From assembly GCF_040581405.1 (NCBI RefSeq), contig NZ_CP137157.1, forward strand, positions 2,664,001 through 2,728,000: a DNA stretch of 64,000 nt, given 5' to 3'. Below the pieces are notes generated by a model, which did not search any database, was not told the DNA's origin, and worked only from the letters and a program-made list of their open reading frames with translations. Below, in pieces: positions 27,500 to 37,260 of the stretch (its first letter is position 1; every line of letters begins with the position of its first letter). Origin of the DNA: Komagataeibacter sucrofermentans DSM 15973. GTDB taxonomy: Bacteria; Pseudomonadota; Alphaproteobacteria; Acetobacterales; Acetobacteraceae. Position numbers and translations under genes: made by a program.

Positions 27500-27976
27500 C
27501 ACGGCACCCGTTCAGAACCCGGTAAAACCAGAAACAGACCCGGCCAGCGCCTTCCCTTCGTGCCGAGTTGACTGGAAGCTGGCGCCAATGGACCTGCTTT
27601 ATGGGTTGGGCCATCTGGCCTGATAATCAGGACATAAACGGCCAGATAACGCTGGCTGTTGCCGCCCCCCAAGCAGGCCGCGGGCATAAGGGCTTGACTG
27701 CACTGATTATGTCCGGGTTTGTTTGCGGTTGATGAAGGCAGCCTTCTCTTTTAAATTAAGGCCGGTGTTCCAGCGCCCGGCCGGAAGATAAGGACTTTGA
27801 CACCTGACCGTGTTAACAAGAGAGCAGAACGGATGCTTTGCTGAATGATTCGATTGAATCACATCTTAGGGGTTGCGAATCGTGCGTTGATATGGCACGC
27901 GCCACGATCCACATCACCAAAGGAAAGGGTGAGCCCATAGCAGATGCCGGTCCTCAAATTTCCAAGGGGGGTTCTT
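27500..27976. other. Intergenic region without recognised gene
   Basis: This 477-bp stretch has moderate GC content and no credible reading frame. It contains a short GATTC/GAATC palindrome near 27857-27870 and repeated TATGTCC words. It may hold decayed mobile DNA, but I cannot identify any, and the galE promoter should lie at its right end. Confidence 0.4.
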
Positions 27977-28075
27977 ATGCATGAACATGCGCATCAGGCT
28001 ACCCATGAGGGAGAGGCATGGCTGCTAAAAACTTTATGTGATTGTATCGCATTCATCAAGAAAGTATATAACTGA
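27977..28075 (+). CDS. Possible 32-codon leader ORF before galE
   Basis: An ATG with a very strong AAGGGGGG site five bases upstream opens a 32-codon frame (MHEHAHQATHEGEAWLLKTL...). It ends in TGA at 28073-28075, one base before the galE ATG. The peptide is His-rich at its start. galE itself has only a weak ribosome-binding site inside this frame, so its translation may depend on coupling to the leader. Whether the peptide is made is not shown. Confidence 0.45.
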   Translation: MHEHAHQATHEGEAWLLKTLCDCIAFIKKVYN

Positions 28076-28076
28076 A

Positions 28077-29120
28077 ATGAAATGTCTTGTTACAGGTGGC
28101 GCGGGTTATGTAGGTAGCCATGTTATCATCAGCCTACTGGACGCAGGACATGAGGTTGTTATCCTTGACAATCTGAGCACGGGGCATCTGGCTGCGGTGC
28201 CTCCGGGCGTACGCTTCTGGAATATTGATCTCGCGGATGCACGGGCAACGCGGCATGCTGTCAGCCAGGAAGATTGGGATGTGGTGTTTCATTTCGCCGC
28301 CCTTTCCTCTGTCAGTGAATCAGTTGAGCGCCCCTTTTATTATCTGGGCCAGAATACGATCAATTCCCTCAATCTGATCGAAGCCTGCACGGATCACGGC
28401 GTCAAACGCTTTGTGTTTTCCTCGACTGCGGCTCTGTTCAATGGGGAAAATCATTGCGAATCAATCGCGGATAATGCCGTAATCGACCCCAGTTCACCTT
28501 ATGGCGACAGCAAATATTTCATTGAACGCGCGCTGATCTGGGCAGACCGTATCTGCGGCATGCGCAGCGCATGCCTGCGGTATTTCAATGCTGCGGGCGC
28601 TGACCCGCTCGGCCGCCTGGGTGAAGACCACCGGCCGGAAACACATCTCATTCCCCTCACCATTGATGCCGCCCTTGGCCTGCGCCCCATGCTCAAGATA
28701 TTCGGCAACGATTATCATACGCCTGATGGAACCTGTGTCCGGGATTATGTGCATGTGACGGATCTGGCCGATGCCCATATCCGGGTTATCGATCAACTGG
28801 AACATGCTTCCGTCACTTACAATCTTGGTAACGGCAGGGGGTTCAGCAATCTGGAGATCCTCCAGAGCGTGGAACGGGTCAGTGGCCGGAAGGTACCGTG
28901 GGAATGGGCAGACCGCCGCCCGGGTGATCCCGCCATCCTGGTCGCGGATTCTTCCCATATCCGTCAGGACACTGGCTGGAACCCGCAATATCACGACATT
29001 GACAGCATTGTAGAAACGGCCCTGCGCTGGCGCGAACGCCACCCACATGGGTATGATAGCGAACCACTATCGGGCAATGAAAACGTCATGCTCATGAAGC
29101 ACGGTGTTGGTACATACTAA
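28077..29120 (+). CDS. galE: UDP-glucose 4-epimerase (GalE/ExoB type)
   Basis: The enzyme interconverts UDP-glucose and UDP-galactose for surface polysaccharides. The 347-residue extended SDR has the NAD-binding VTGGAGYVGSHVIISLLDAG at its start, FSSTAALFN at about 124-132 and the catalytic YGDSK at about 149-153. TPDGTCVRDYVHVTDLADAH and NLGNGRGFSNLEI are typical of GalE. The start MKCLVTGGAG is fixed by the Rossmann strand. It sits in a region of glycosyltransferases rather than with galactose-catabolic genes, so an anabolic role is likely. Confidence 0.93.
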   Translation: MKCLVTGGAGYVGSHVIISLLDAGHEVVILDNLSTGHLAAVPPGVRFWNIDLADARATRHAVSQEDWDVVFHFAALSSVSESVERPFYYLGQNTINSLNLIEACTDHGVKRFVFSSTAALFNGENHCESIADNAVIDPSSPYGDSKYFIERALIWADRICGMRSACLRYFNAAGADPLGRLGEDHRPETHLIPLTIDAALGLRPMLKIFGNDYHTPDGTCVRDYVHVTDLADAHIRVIDQLEHASVTYNLGNGRGFSNLEILQSVERVSGRKVPWEWADRRPGDPAILVADSSHIRQDTGWNPQYHDIDSIVETALRWRERHPHGYDSEPLSGNENVMLMKHGVGTY

Positions 29121-29264
29121 AAACAAAACTCATTGCCGTTTTTAGAAATACATAAAAACAGAATACAATACTGAAGCCAGCATAGCATTAGTGGCGGGCT
29201 ATTCGTGCCAATCCTTCCTAAAGAATTGGCATTATAAGAGCCAGATCATAAAAATAGCCTGATT

Positions 29265-30197
29265 CTAACGCCTTATGTAAGCAAGTCTTTTGTTTTCTTT
29301 GCGGCTCAAAGTAATCATGTCCATGATAAGCCCGCAAACAAACGACAGGCCAGCCAGAATCATCAACCCCGTAGCCAATAAAGTTCGGGGCAATTTGGGC
29401 ACCATATGCGTGTTCATGAACTCTATGGTAACCGGAATGCCAATACTCAGTCCAATGACTGCAAAAATGGCACCAATAACAGAGAAGAAGAAAAGTGGCT
29501 TCTCCATTTTTACAAGATTTATAATAGTCAACAGAATCCGGAATCCATCCTGATAGGTCTTGAGCTTGGAGGATGATCCCTCAGGGCGTTCAACGTATTT
29601 TGTGACGACCTCTCCTATGGGCATAGCCATTTCCAGGGCATGCACCGAGAGGAAGGTTTCGATTTCAAACCCGGAGCACAAAATGGGAAAGGAACGAACA
29701 TAGCGCCGGGAAAAGACACGATAACCGGACAGAAGATCAGAAATACGACGCCCGAAAATCAGTGTGACGCAGCCTGTCAGCATCATGTTGCCCAGCACAT
29801 GGCCTGGCCGGTAAGCATCCCGCTGCTCTGTTACCCGCACGCCATTGACCATATCGAGGTATTTTTCCTGTGCCAGGCTGACCATGCGCGGCGCGGCCGC
29901 GGCCTCGTACGTCGCATCCCCATCGACCAGAACATAGTAATCAGCATCGATGTCGGCAAACATCTGACACACGACGTAGCCCTTGCCCTGCAGGTCCACC
30001 TGCCGGACGCAGGCACCACATTGACGCGCTATCCGGGCCGTCCCGTCAGTTGAATTATTGTCGTAGACGTAAATTTCAGCGTCCGGAATGGACTTCTTAA
30101 AATCTTCGATCACCCTCTCGATTGACACTTCCTCATTATAACAGGGTATCAAGACAGCTATACGAGATGACAAGGGAGAAGAAGGATTCAAGTTCAT
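29265..30197 (-). CDS. Membrane-anchored GT2 glycosyltransferase (DPM1/GtrB-like)
   Basis: The 310-residue protein carries AVLIPCYNEEVSIERVIEDF, IYVYDNNSTDGTARIA and YVLVDGDATYEAAA (donor and metal site about 95-105), then two C-terminal membrane segments at about 230-295. The sequence resembles the bacterial dolichol-phosphate-mannose-synthase-like group whose GT-A domain is followed by a two-helix anchor. It would load a sugar onto a polyprenyl phosphate. Its N-terminus (MNLNPSS) echoes that of the GtrB-like protein at 26510 (MNLNPNS), hinting at duplication or gene conversion. It is oriented opposite to the neighbouring surface genes. Confidence 0.87.
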   Translation of the reverse strand: MNLNPSSPLSSRIAVLIPCYNEEVSIERVIEDFKKSIPDAEIYVYDNNSTDGTARIARQCGACVRQVDLQGKGYVVCQMFADIDADYYVLVDGDATYEAAAAPRMVSLAQEKYLDMVNGVRVTEQRDAYRPGHVLGNMMLTGCVTLIFGRRISDLLSGYRVFSRRYVRSFPILCSGFEIETFLSVHALEMAMPIGEVVTKYVERPEGSSSKLKTYQDGFRILLTIINLVKMEKPLFFFSVIGAIFAVIGLSIGIPVTIEFMNTHMVPKLPRTLLATGLMILAGLSFVCGLIMDMITLSRKENKRLAYIRR

Positions 30198-31256
30198 TGT
30201 CTCAATTCTAAGGAATCAGAAGGTTTTTTCAGCACGAGATACCTATTATGAAATATAGGAAAATCAAGGCGTAATTAGGAACATCTTATTCACTCAAATA
30301 TAATTTATTGTTTTGTTTTCATATTGATTTCTTTCTCTCCATCCGCTATGCGGCAAACGCAAAAAGTAGCCTGCTCCTATATATGCTTTCACGAAGCGGG
30401 CAGAGCAATTTTCCGGGTAGTTCTTCCGCTATGGCAACATGTCAGACAAAGTTGCAAGAGCCTGCCCGAAAATGAATTATTTTGTTTCAATCAGTTATGA
30501 TTCTTGGGTTTGTAACGGGATGAAATCATGATGACATGGGCAGAAATCATCCGCGCGGTATCGCCGCGCCAACCTGACATATGCAAAGGACCCGCGTGAT
30601 ACGAAATGAGCCCTGCTCCCGCTCAAATGCTGCGGCGTATCGGCAAGGCCGTTCCCTATATAGTCATGGCCGGGCTGCGGGTGACACCATCACCTCGTCA
30701 TTTTCCGGCCTTCACGACCATGTCAGGATATTTCTGACAGGAGTTACGCTTTCAGTCAGGGGCCTTGACAGGCTATCCGTAAAAAACGCGGAAACGGCAA
30801 CCCATGTGATTTTGCGACGGCAGGAAGGTCAGGAATCATGACCACCCGAAATGGCCAAGAACCCAATGCCCTCATCCTCCAACTTTTCCAGAGACTTGCA
30901 GCTTCGCGCCAGCGTGGCCATTGCAGCGTCTCACATGCTCCGTAAGATCTCGGCACGACGATCTGTATCCGCCCGACGCATAATAGCCACAATGCTCTGC
31001 CACAGTGTGTCTGGCTTTTATACTCTCCGCCATTCCTGCTCGTGTCAAAGCCTCCATCACAGTGTCTATACAAATTAATGCGATGGGTCAGAAATTATTG
31101 TATATCCCACGACCTTTTGATACTATACATTACATATATACTCTCTAACTCATTCAGACTTCTACGCATCAGTAAATAAAAACTAAATAGTCATAAATAA
31201 TAAACAGATAAAATATTTGTTTTTTGCGGTAAGGTTTCAAGGAATTGTCAAAAGGC
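30198..31256. other. Intergenic region with decayed mobile-element DNA
   Basis: This stretch of about 1.06 kb has no intact gene. The outer parts (30200-30560 and 31075-31250) are AT-rich. The middle is GC-richer and contains traces of an IS5-type transposase on the minus strand near 30880-30925 (NGHAGAKLQ, compare the DGGYAGxKL motif). A segment at about 30612-30710 matches, in reverse orientation, sequence at about 37445-37560. Confidence 0.6.
30850..31060 (-). pseudogene. Decayed IS5-type transposase fragment (weak)
   Basis: On the minus strand near 30880-30925 a short segment reads CNGHAGAKLQVSGKVGG. It corresponds to the DGGYAGxKL block of IS5/IS427-group transposases, but surrounding frames are broken and no other block is clear. 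Treat it as a probable relic only. Confidence 0.4.
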
Positions 31257-32897
31257 ATGTCAATCACAAAAAATAAGAACCTGCTGCAAGTCCTTATGTT
31301 ACTATGCTGGTTACTTGCCACCTGTTATGCAATTCATTTCCATGCAATGTGGCGTGACGAAGTCCGCAATTTCATGATTGCAATTGGCGGCACGCAAAGC
31401 ATACACCTGATCGGCAATGCCCATCCTGTCTTGCCATATTTTATTGAAAAATCATGTTATCTGATTTTTCATAGCTATACAGTCCTGCCAGTTTCCTCCT
31501 TTCTGGTGGCTTTTCTCGCCATCGTGATGGTCCTGTTTCTGGCCCCCTATAATCTGCGCATGAAGGCGCTATTTATATTCGGGTATTTTTCACTATACGA
31601 ATACACCGTCATGGCGCGGAACTATGGCATCAGCATGCTATTCATGCTTGTTCTGGCGATTGTTTTCTCATCACAGAAGTATCGTTACAGGTTAACCGGC
31701 CCCATCCTTTTTCTACTTGCCAACACAAACATACATTCCGCGTTGATTGTCGCCACCTTTTCCGGAATGTGGCCGCTCTGTACATGGCAGGCAAACCGCT
31801 GGGCCTTTAATGAAAATGTCAGGAAAACCCTGCCTGCGGCAGCCATGGGCATTGTGGGGTTTGTGGTCTGTGCCCTGACCGTTTATCCGCCCCGCTATGA
31901 TGATCTTGCTGCCCTTAACCCCGCAGACGGGCTGCCGCATCATCTGAAATTACATTTTATGAAGGAAATAACCTTCACCTCGTTCAAAAGCTTTTTCTTG
32001 GATGTATTTGGTCACAACATCTTTTCATACACCATTTATAAAATACTTTCTGTTATTTCGTTTATTTCTGTTATTTCATGCATATTTGTTTTCTGGGGCG
32101 ATACGTTCCTTTTTTCTACGGCACTTGCCGTGCAGATTGTTTTCATAGCGTTCTTTTCGATCATCTATCATGGGGGCTATCGCCATCAGTCCCTGTGGAT
32201 CATCTGGATGTGCACCCTTTTTTGGATATATCGTAAAGAGCGTGCATTCCCACAGAATGGTTTAAATAAATTTGGACTGTATTCCCTCTACTTCATGCTG
32301 TTCGTTCAGGTTTTCTATGCTGCCTTGGTGCAATATCATGAAATTCGCATACCAAATTCCAGGGCCAGGGAATTTTCTGAAGTCATCAATGCACGTGCTG
32401 ATTTAAAAGATTCTACCATCATACCTTCTGTAGATTATATAATTGAATCAATGCCATACTATATGAACAATAGATTCTATATTATGACACAGAAGAAATT
32501 TGACCGTGTTGTAATATATAGCATGCATGGTCATATGAATTATTCATTGCAGGACATAATGGATGAGGCTGACAGGATTGCACTATGCACCCATAAGCCT
32601 TCAATCATCGTTATTGCAAATGATTGGGATATCATGATGGATGGCTCGCCCGTTAACCTTATGGACCGGGAGCAGCTTCAACATTATCGAAAATATACCT
32701 ACGGATACTGGAAATTTACGTTTTCAGAAGCGCAGAAGCAGGCCCTAAAAGCACGGGCAACCGAGATTGCCCGTTATCCAAACGGTTTCCTTGAGGAAGG
32801 CTTCGTTGCCTATAAATTGAACCCTCCCCATCAGGATGCACACGCGACGATCGATTGCCATGGCCATGAATTGAGCGATGTGCCGCCCCTGCCCTGA
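31257..32897 (+). CDS. GT-C-like polytopic membrane protein (probable glycosyltransferase)
   Basis: The product is about 546 residues with roughly ten hydrophobic segments and a C-terminal soluble domain (about 370-546). The first periplasmic loop has MWRDEVRNFMI (Asp34-Glu35), then NAHPVLPYFIEKS. This acidic pair followed by an H-P motif recalls ArnT/GT39-type enzymes. It would transfer a sugar from a polyprenyl carrier to an outer-face acceptor. The gene is clearly AT-richer than the core genes. A TTG 12 bases upstream is an alternative start. Substrate is unknown; the glycosyltransferase call rests on topology and motif. Confidence 0.68.
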   Translation: MSITKNKNLLQVLMLLCWLLATCYAIHFHAMWRDEVRNFMIAIGGTQSIHLIGNAHPVLPYFIEKSCYLIFHSYTVLPVSSFLVAFLAIVMVLFLAPYNLRMKALFIFGYFSLYEYTVMARNYGISMLFMLVLAIVFSSQKYRYRLTGPILFLLANTNIHSALIVATFSGMWPLCTWQANRWAFNENVRKTLPAAAMGIVGFVVCALTVYPPRYDDLAALNPADGLPHHLKLHFMKEITFTSFKSFFLDVFGHNIFSYTIYKILSVISFISVISCIFVFWGDTFLFSTALAVQIVFIAFFSIIYHGGYRHQSLWIIWMCTLFWIYRKERAFPQNGLNKFGLYSLYFMLFVQVFYAALVQYHEIRIPNSRAREFSEVINARADLKDSTIIPSVDYIIESMPYYMNNRFYIMTQKKFDRVVIYSMHGHMNYSLQDIMDEADRIALCTHKPSIIVIANDWDIMMDGSPVNLMDREQLQHYRKYTYGYWKFTFSEAQKQALKARATEIARYPNGFLEEGFVAYKLNPPHQDAHATIDCHGHELSDVPPLP

Positions 32898-33641
32898 ATA
32901 TCGACACAGGATGAACAGTTCAGCGAACGAGAATATCCGGTAGCGGGCATTTTTCCTGTGGCTCGGGATCAGCACACATCCACGGTTGTGTGAAAGCAGC
33001 AGGTCGCGAAGATGGTATCGGATGATGTCCGGAAAAATGCCAAGATCTGGCAGTTGAGCCGCGAACCTGCCTGACTGACCGTGGAGCGCGGCATCTTCGC
33101 TGCGTAGTTCAGTCAGGGATGTCAGATATAAGATACGCCTTCGTGGATGTTGTTGCTGCAGGCGCCCCTATATGGCCACCTGGCGGCAAAAGCCCAAAGG
33201 CCGGGCCCTGATCCCACTCGGATCCGGATAGTCAGTGCGCCAGCATGGACTGGACTGCTACCTTACAGGCCCACCACAATCGGGAACATTCGATGAGTCG
33301 AGACGGTAATGGTCCTGACAATGCCATGCCGGACGTTTTTGCTCATCCCTCAAGCGCGAACGCATCCAGCGCTGTACCTATAAAACACGCATGGAATCCC
33401 GGCAGGGACATCTGTTTATATCATAATGTTCTACAATTCAGCGAAAAAACGCGTCAGGAACGTGGTACTGTCGCCTATAGCATTCGAAAAGTAGCTGATC
33501 TTGAAGGCTCTAGATATCTAGAGCGCTAAAGATGCCTCACTTATAAAAATCTATAGATATTTTATCAGTTTTTGATTAAAAAGCTTTTTTTCACATTTCG
33601 TGTGATAGAAAAAATAAATGTTTAGGTAAAGGATATATACT
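32898..33641. other. Intergenic region without recognised gene
   Basis: The first 500 bp or so are GC-richer and look like decayed coding or mobile DNA, with only broken short frames. The last 130 bp before the next gene are strongly AT-rich and presumably hold its promoter. No family is recognised. Confidence 0.4.
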
Positions 33642-35063
33642 GTGGCAGGAGAAAAAAAATTATTTAAAATAATTGGAATTTTTTTAATTTCAGTTATATC
33701 TTGCATTTATATATTTAGCTTTTTCCTGACCCCGTCTGCTGATTGGGATCCTATGTTTTATCCTTTGATCGGGAAAGGGATTTTTGAATATCATATCCTG
33801 CCATATGATTATATTTTTGATCATAAACCGTACCTTGTATATGTTTTTTATTATATATGGTGTCGTATTGAATTTATTTTAAATGGCCGATTCACCATAC
33901 TTGCATTTTCAAGTATGATTTTAATTTGTGTACTATTTAATAAATTTTACAAAACCCGTTTTTTTCCTACGGTTTTCTATGTTTTTTTTGGAGGCGTGAT
34001 TGGAGCGTACTTTTCAGGAAATACGGAAGTTATACAAACACCAATAATTTTATTTTCCATCATTCTTCTAACAAAAGGAATTGAAAGAAAAAACTATTAT
34101 TATTTTCTAATTTCTGGAATACTTGCAGCCATCGTAGTTAATGTAAATTATTTATCAGGATGTATATTAGCCCCCATATTCCTATATGTCATGTTTTCAC
34201 GCATGTGCACGTTTTATGAATTCCTGACTATCATTGCAGGTGGAGTATTAAGTCTTACCTTAATTTTTCTGCCATTCCTTATTGCTGGACATGGCAAACT
34301 GCTCGCTTATTTCTCCATGCAGCATCATTTTCTCGAACACTACAGTGCCAACCTGGGAGAGCGGCTATACACGGTACAGATTGTCCTCGCCAAGATATCT
34401 TTTCTTTATCCAGCCCTTCTACTCTGGTTCAAAGATAAAGCAGTCTTTTGGGATGATATGCGTGGGCGTATTCTTACGCTGTGGTTCCTGTGCTCGGTTC
34501 TGGCAGCCATTATGTCTGGCCATGCTTATGACCATTATTCCTCCCTATTTATCATTCCCGCGATGGCGATGTGTGCAATTCTGCAAAAGAATGGCCGACT
34601 GCCCTCTTTCTGGCTCATGACCCCTCTTTATATTTATTCTGCTATCTATATGATTACTACTACCATAGATAACGTTAATAATATAAAGTCGATCAAGCGC
34701 GAGAACCCGCTTGCAGTTTCTCAAATCGTTGGAAAAAGAAAGGTCTTGAATATACGATCAGATAATTCTCTATATTATCTGGCAAATCTAGAAACGTTCG
34801 ATCCTTTTCTTTTTATAGATCATATTGACGTTTATTTTGGCACACAGGCAGACGAGCACTATATGCAGGACCTGCGTCAGAAACCAGATTTTGTCCTGAT
34901 GCCCTATCAGAGCTGTACTGCTAACGATATCAATCATATTGAAGATAATATCTGTGCATGGATTAAAGATAATTATCATATGGTATACAAAGCCTATAAC
35001 CATAAACATCCATTGCGGGTAACAAGTAGATATTATCAGTTGTACGAGATAAATAATAAATAG
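33642..35063 (+). CDS. GT39/ArnT-like polytopic membrane protein
   Basis: The 473-residue protein has about ten membrane segments. Its N-terminal loop contains PSADWDPMFY (Asp34/Asp36) and IFDHKPYLVYVFYY (Asp60-His-Lys-Pro), the D...D-x-KP arrangement of PMT/ArnT-type GT-C glycosyltransferases. The C-terminal 110 residues are soluble and periplasmic by prediction. The start is GTG with AAGGA nine bases upstream. Base composition is very AT-rich compared with the flanking pssA-psd genes, which suggests acquisition. Donor and acceptor are unknown. Confidence 0.75.
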   Translation: MAGEKKLFKIIGIFLISVISCIYIFSFFLTPSADWDPMFYPLIGKGIFEYHILPYDYIFDHKPYLVYVFYYIWCRIEFILNGRFTILAFSSMILICVLFNKFYKTRFFPTVFYVFFGGVIGAYFSGNTEVIQTPIILFSIILLTKGIERKNYYYFLISGILAAIVVNVNYLSGCILAPIFLYVMFSRMCTFYEFLTIIAGGVLSLTLIFLPFLIAGHGKLLAYFSMQHHFLEHYSANLGERLYTVQIVLAKISFLYPALLLWFKDKAVFWDDMRGRILTLWFLCSVLAAIMSGHAYDHYSSLFIIPAMAMCAILQKNGRLPSFWLMTPLYIYSAIYMITTTIDNVNNIKSIKRENPLAVSQIVGKRKVLNIRSDNSLYYLANLETFDPFLFIDHIDVYFGTQADEHYMQDLRQKPDFVLMPYQSCTANDINHIEDNICAWIKDNYHMVYKAYNHKHPLRVTSRYYQLYEINNK

Positions 35064-35110
35064 TACATTATACGTTGCGTACGATTGTTTTTCACGATTT
35101 ATAAGTGACG

Positions 35111-35142
35111 AGGGATACCGCCTGCATGAAAGCGGTATCCCT
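35111..35142. terminator. Perfect 11-bp hairpin between convergent genes
   Basis: AGGGATACCGC and GCGGTATCCCT form a perfect 11-pair stem with a 10-base loop. It lies between the convergent GT39-like gene and pssA. No T run follows, so a terminator role is likely but not certain. Confidence 0.5.
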
Positions 35143-35310
35143 CTGACATATCAGCCAAAGGCAGAACCCTGGTTTAATGCATTGGCCTTCAGGTATGCCT
35201 TGCTGAAAATCTCGCTCAGGCCAACAACTGACAGCACATATCAACAACACGGTCTTCAGGCGCACAGCCAGAAATCATACGGTATCTGCTGTTTGCAAGG
35301 CCGCAGCCTT

Positions 35311-36123
35311 CTACCGCAGGCGGTGAAAGCTGCGCCTGCTGATGGGCAGGAGCAGGATATAGATCACGCCTGCCGCCGCAAGCGCGCCCCATGGCTCGGC
35401 AATCATGATGGCGGCATACGCCCCCGTGCCCAGCATGGTGGGCAGGATGAACGGCGAAGGCACCTTGAAGTTCTTGAACGACCAGACCGGCAGGGTCGAC
35501 ACCAGCAGGAAGGCCGTGCCGCTGAGCGTCAGCGCGGGCAGGAGCGGCTCGCGGGTGAAGTCATACAGCCAGGTCAGGTGCAGGCGCTGCGCCTCCAGCC
35601 CCAAAAAGAGCGGAAACAGCGCCAGCCCCGCACCGGCAGGTGCCGGCACGCCGGTAAAGAAATTGGCGGCGTATTTGGGCTGGTTGGCGTCATCATCAAG
35701 GCTGGCGTTGAAGCGTGCCAGCCGCAGCGCCATGCATACCGTGAACATGATGCACGGAATGTAGCCAAACCGCCCGCCTTCATGCAGCGCCCACAGGTAC
35801 AGCACAAAGGCGGGGGCCACCCCAAAGCACAGGAAGTCGGACAGGCTGTCGAACTCCGCGCCAAAGCGGCTGGTGCCGCGCAGCAGCCGCGCGATGCGAC
35901 CGTCAAGCCCGTCGATGCACGCGGCAATGAGGAGGGCCGTGGCCGCGCCGCCAAAGCGTCCCTCCAGCCCGAATCGCATGCCCGTCAGGCCCGCGCACAG
36001 GCCGAGCATGGTCATCAGGTTGGGGATCATCCGGTTGAACGACAGGCCCCGCACGCGGGGGCGCTGGCGTTTTTTCAGCCTGCGGATGCGGCGTGACCGG
36101 TCGGCGGGGGGAGGAACTGCCAT
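35311..36123 (-). CDS. pssA: CDP-diacylglycerol-serine O-phosphatidyltransferase
   Basis: PssA makes phosphatidylserine from CDP-diacylglycerol and serine in the inner membrane. The 270-residue protein has the CDP-alcohol phosphotransferase signature DGLDGRIARLLRGTSRFGAE followed by FDSLSD (about 87-112), which supplies the metal-binding aspartates. Several membrane helices and a basic N-terminus (RRIRRLKKRQRPRVRG) are visible. It starts six bases after the psd stop, so the two act as an operon for phosphatidylethanolamine synthesis. GC content is core-like, unlike the genes on either side. Confidence 0.95.
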   Translation of the reverse strand: MAVPPPADRSRRIRRLKKRQRPRVRGLSFNRMIPNLMTMLGLCAGLTGMRFGLEGRFGGAATALLIAACIDGLDGRIARLLRGTSRFGAEFDSLSDFLCFGVAPAFVLYLWALHEGGRFGYIPCIMFTVCMALRLARFNASLDDDANQPKYAANFFTGVPAPAGAGLALFPLFLGLEAQRLHLTWLYDFTREPLLPALTLSGTAFLLVSTLPVWSFKNFKVPSPFILPTMLGTGAYAAIMIAEPWGALAAAGVIYILLLPISRRSFHRLR

Positions 36124-36129
36124 AACCGC

Positions 36130-36807
36130 TTAGAGCCGTGCCATCACGGTTTCGCCGCCGATCATGGTCTGCCCGACCTCGACAAGCGGGGCCACGTCAG
36201 CGGGCAGGTATAGATCGGTGCGTGAACCGAAGCGGATCAGGCCGAAGCGCTCGCCGGCCTCATACTGCATGCCTTCTTCGGCATCGCACAGGATGCGGCG
36301 CGCGATCAGGCCTGCAATCTGCACCACGGCAAGCTGCCGCCCGTCCTTGAGCGTGAGCCGCAGGGCGTTGCGCTCATTGAGTTCGGAGGCCTTGTCGAGG
36401 CTGGCGTTGAGGAACTGCCCCGCATGGTACGACACGCGCGTGACCGTGCCCGCGATGGGCATGCGGTTCACATGCACGTCGAGCACCGACAGGAACGTGG
36501 CGATACGCCAGACCGGGGCATTGCCCATATCGAGTTCCGGCGGCGGAGCCACTTTCTCGATCGAGACGATATGCCCGTCCGCCGGGGCCACGGCCACGTT
36601 GGCTTCGGCCGGGGTGACGCGCTCGGGGTCACGGAAGAAATACAGGCAGAAGCCGAAGAACAGGCCACTGGCCGTACCAAGCAGCTTTGTCGCCCGCCAC
36701 GGCAGCAGCCGCCCGATCCCGGCGCCCGCGCCAGAGGCGAGCAGGAAGGGGCGCGCAGCCGGGTGCGGCGGGGCAAGGACAAGCTTGAGGGATTGAATTA
36801 GCGACAT
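36130..36807 (-). CDS. psd: Phosphatidylserine decarboxylase proenzyme (short form)
   Basis: Psd converts phosphatidylserine to phosphatidylethanolamine. At 225 residues it is the short Psd-A type common in alphaproteobacteria. [10 protein letters not shown] and [14 protein letters not shown] lie in the N-terminal third, [16 protein letters not shown] holds the conserved His, and [12 protein letters not shown] contains the Gly-Ser self-cleavage site that creates the pyruvoyl group. I start at [16 protein letters not shown]; the frame runs on upstream through an IS relic and should not be included. pssA follows. Confidence 0.95.
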   Translation of the reverse strand: MSLIQSLKLVLAPPHPAARPFLLASGAGAGIGRLLPWRATKLLGTASGLFFGFCLYFFRDPERVTPAEANVAVAPADGHIVSIEKVAPPPELDMGNAPVWRIATFLSVLDVHVNRMPIAGTVTRVSYHAGQFLNASLDKASELNERNALRLTLKDGRQLAVVQIAGLIARRILCDAEEGMQYEAGERFGLIRFGSRTDLYLPADVAPLVEVGQTMIGGETVMARL

Positions 36808-36959
36808 GGGACAATGTTCATGGATAGTTCGGAAAAGCAGGTCAAGTTGATTTTTATTACGGAATACATTTAAATTCATATGATAAAAAAATAAGTAAAT
36901 TACAATATTTAAGAATATACAACAAAAACACAACCAGAACGAGTTCCTGCACAACTCTG

Positions 36960-37260
36960 TATAGATAAGCAGCGGTAGCAACCATGCCAGGCAAGGCGGC
37001 GCTCCACGATCCAGTGCTTGGGCGGAACAGCAAAATCCGCTGCCATATCGACGCGCCTGATTGGTGCAAGGATCCGTTGACCACATTGCGCAAGGACTGT
37101 GCGCGGTTTTGCACCGGCATGGCCACCATCATCAATCAGATATCGCAACCGCGGCAAAGAGTGGCCTTGATCCGGGTCATTCCTCGCGACACTCCATCGC
37201 GTTCCTGAATGTCGGCAGAATGAACCCTGCCCGCGATCATATGCCCCGGTGCACTTGGTC
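36960..37260 (-). pseudogene. Decayed IS5-type transposase (C-terminal half)
   Basis: Read on the minus strand with one frame change, the fragments [31 protein letters not shown] and [18 protein letters not shown] appear in the right order. They match the VHPADVQDRDGA, FADGGYAGxKLR and FxVLPRRWVVERTFAWL blocks of IS5-family (IS427-like) transposases. No full reading frame remains. The relic lies just upstream of psd and may have displaced its original promoter. Confidence 0.75.

Noticed and set aside
30581-30841. 86-codon frame in the 30.2-31.2 kb gap
   Set aside because: It overlaps the segment repeated near 37.5 kb, where the corresponding frame is not conserved, so it is unlikely to be coding.
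33245-33529. 94-codon frame before the GT39-like gene
   Set aside because: No ribosome-binding site, no recognisable motif, and it lies in decayed DNA of mixed composition.
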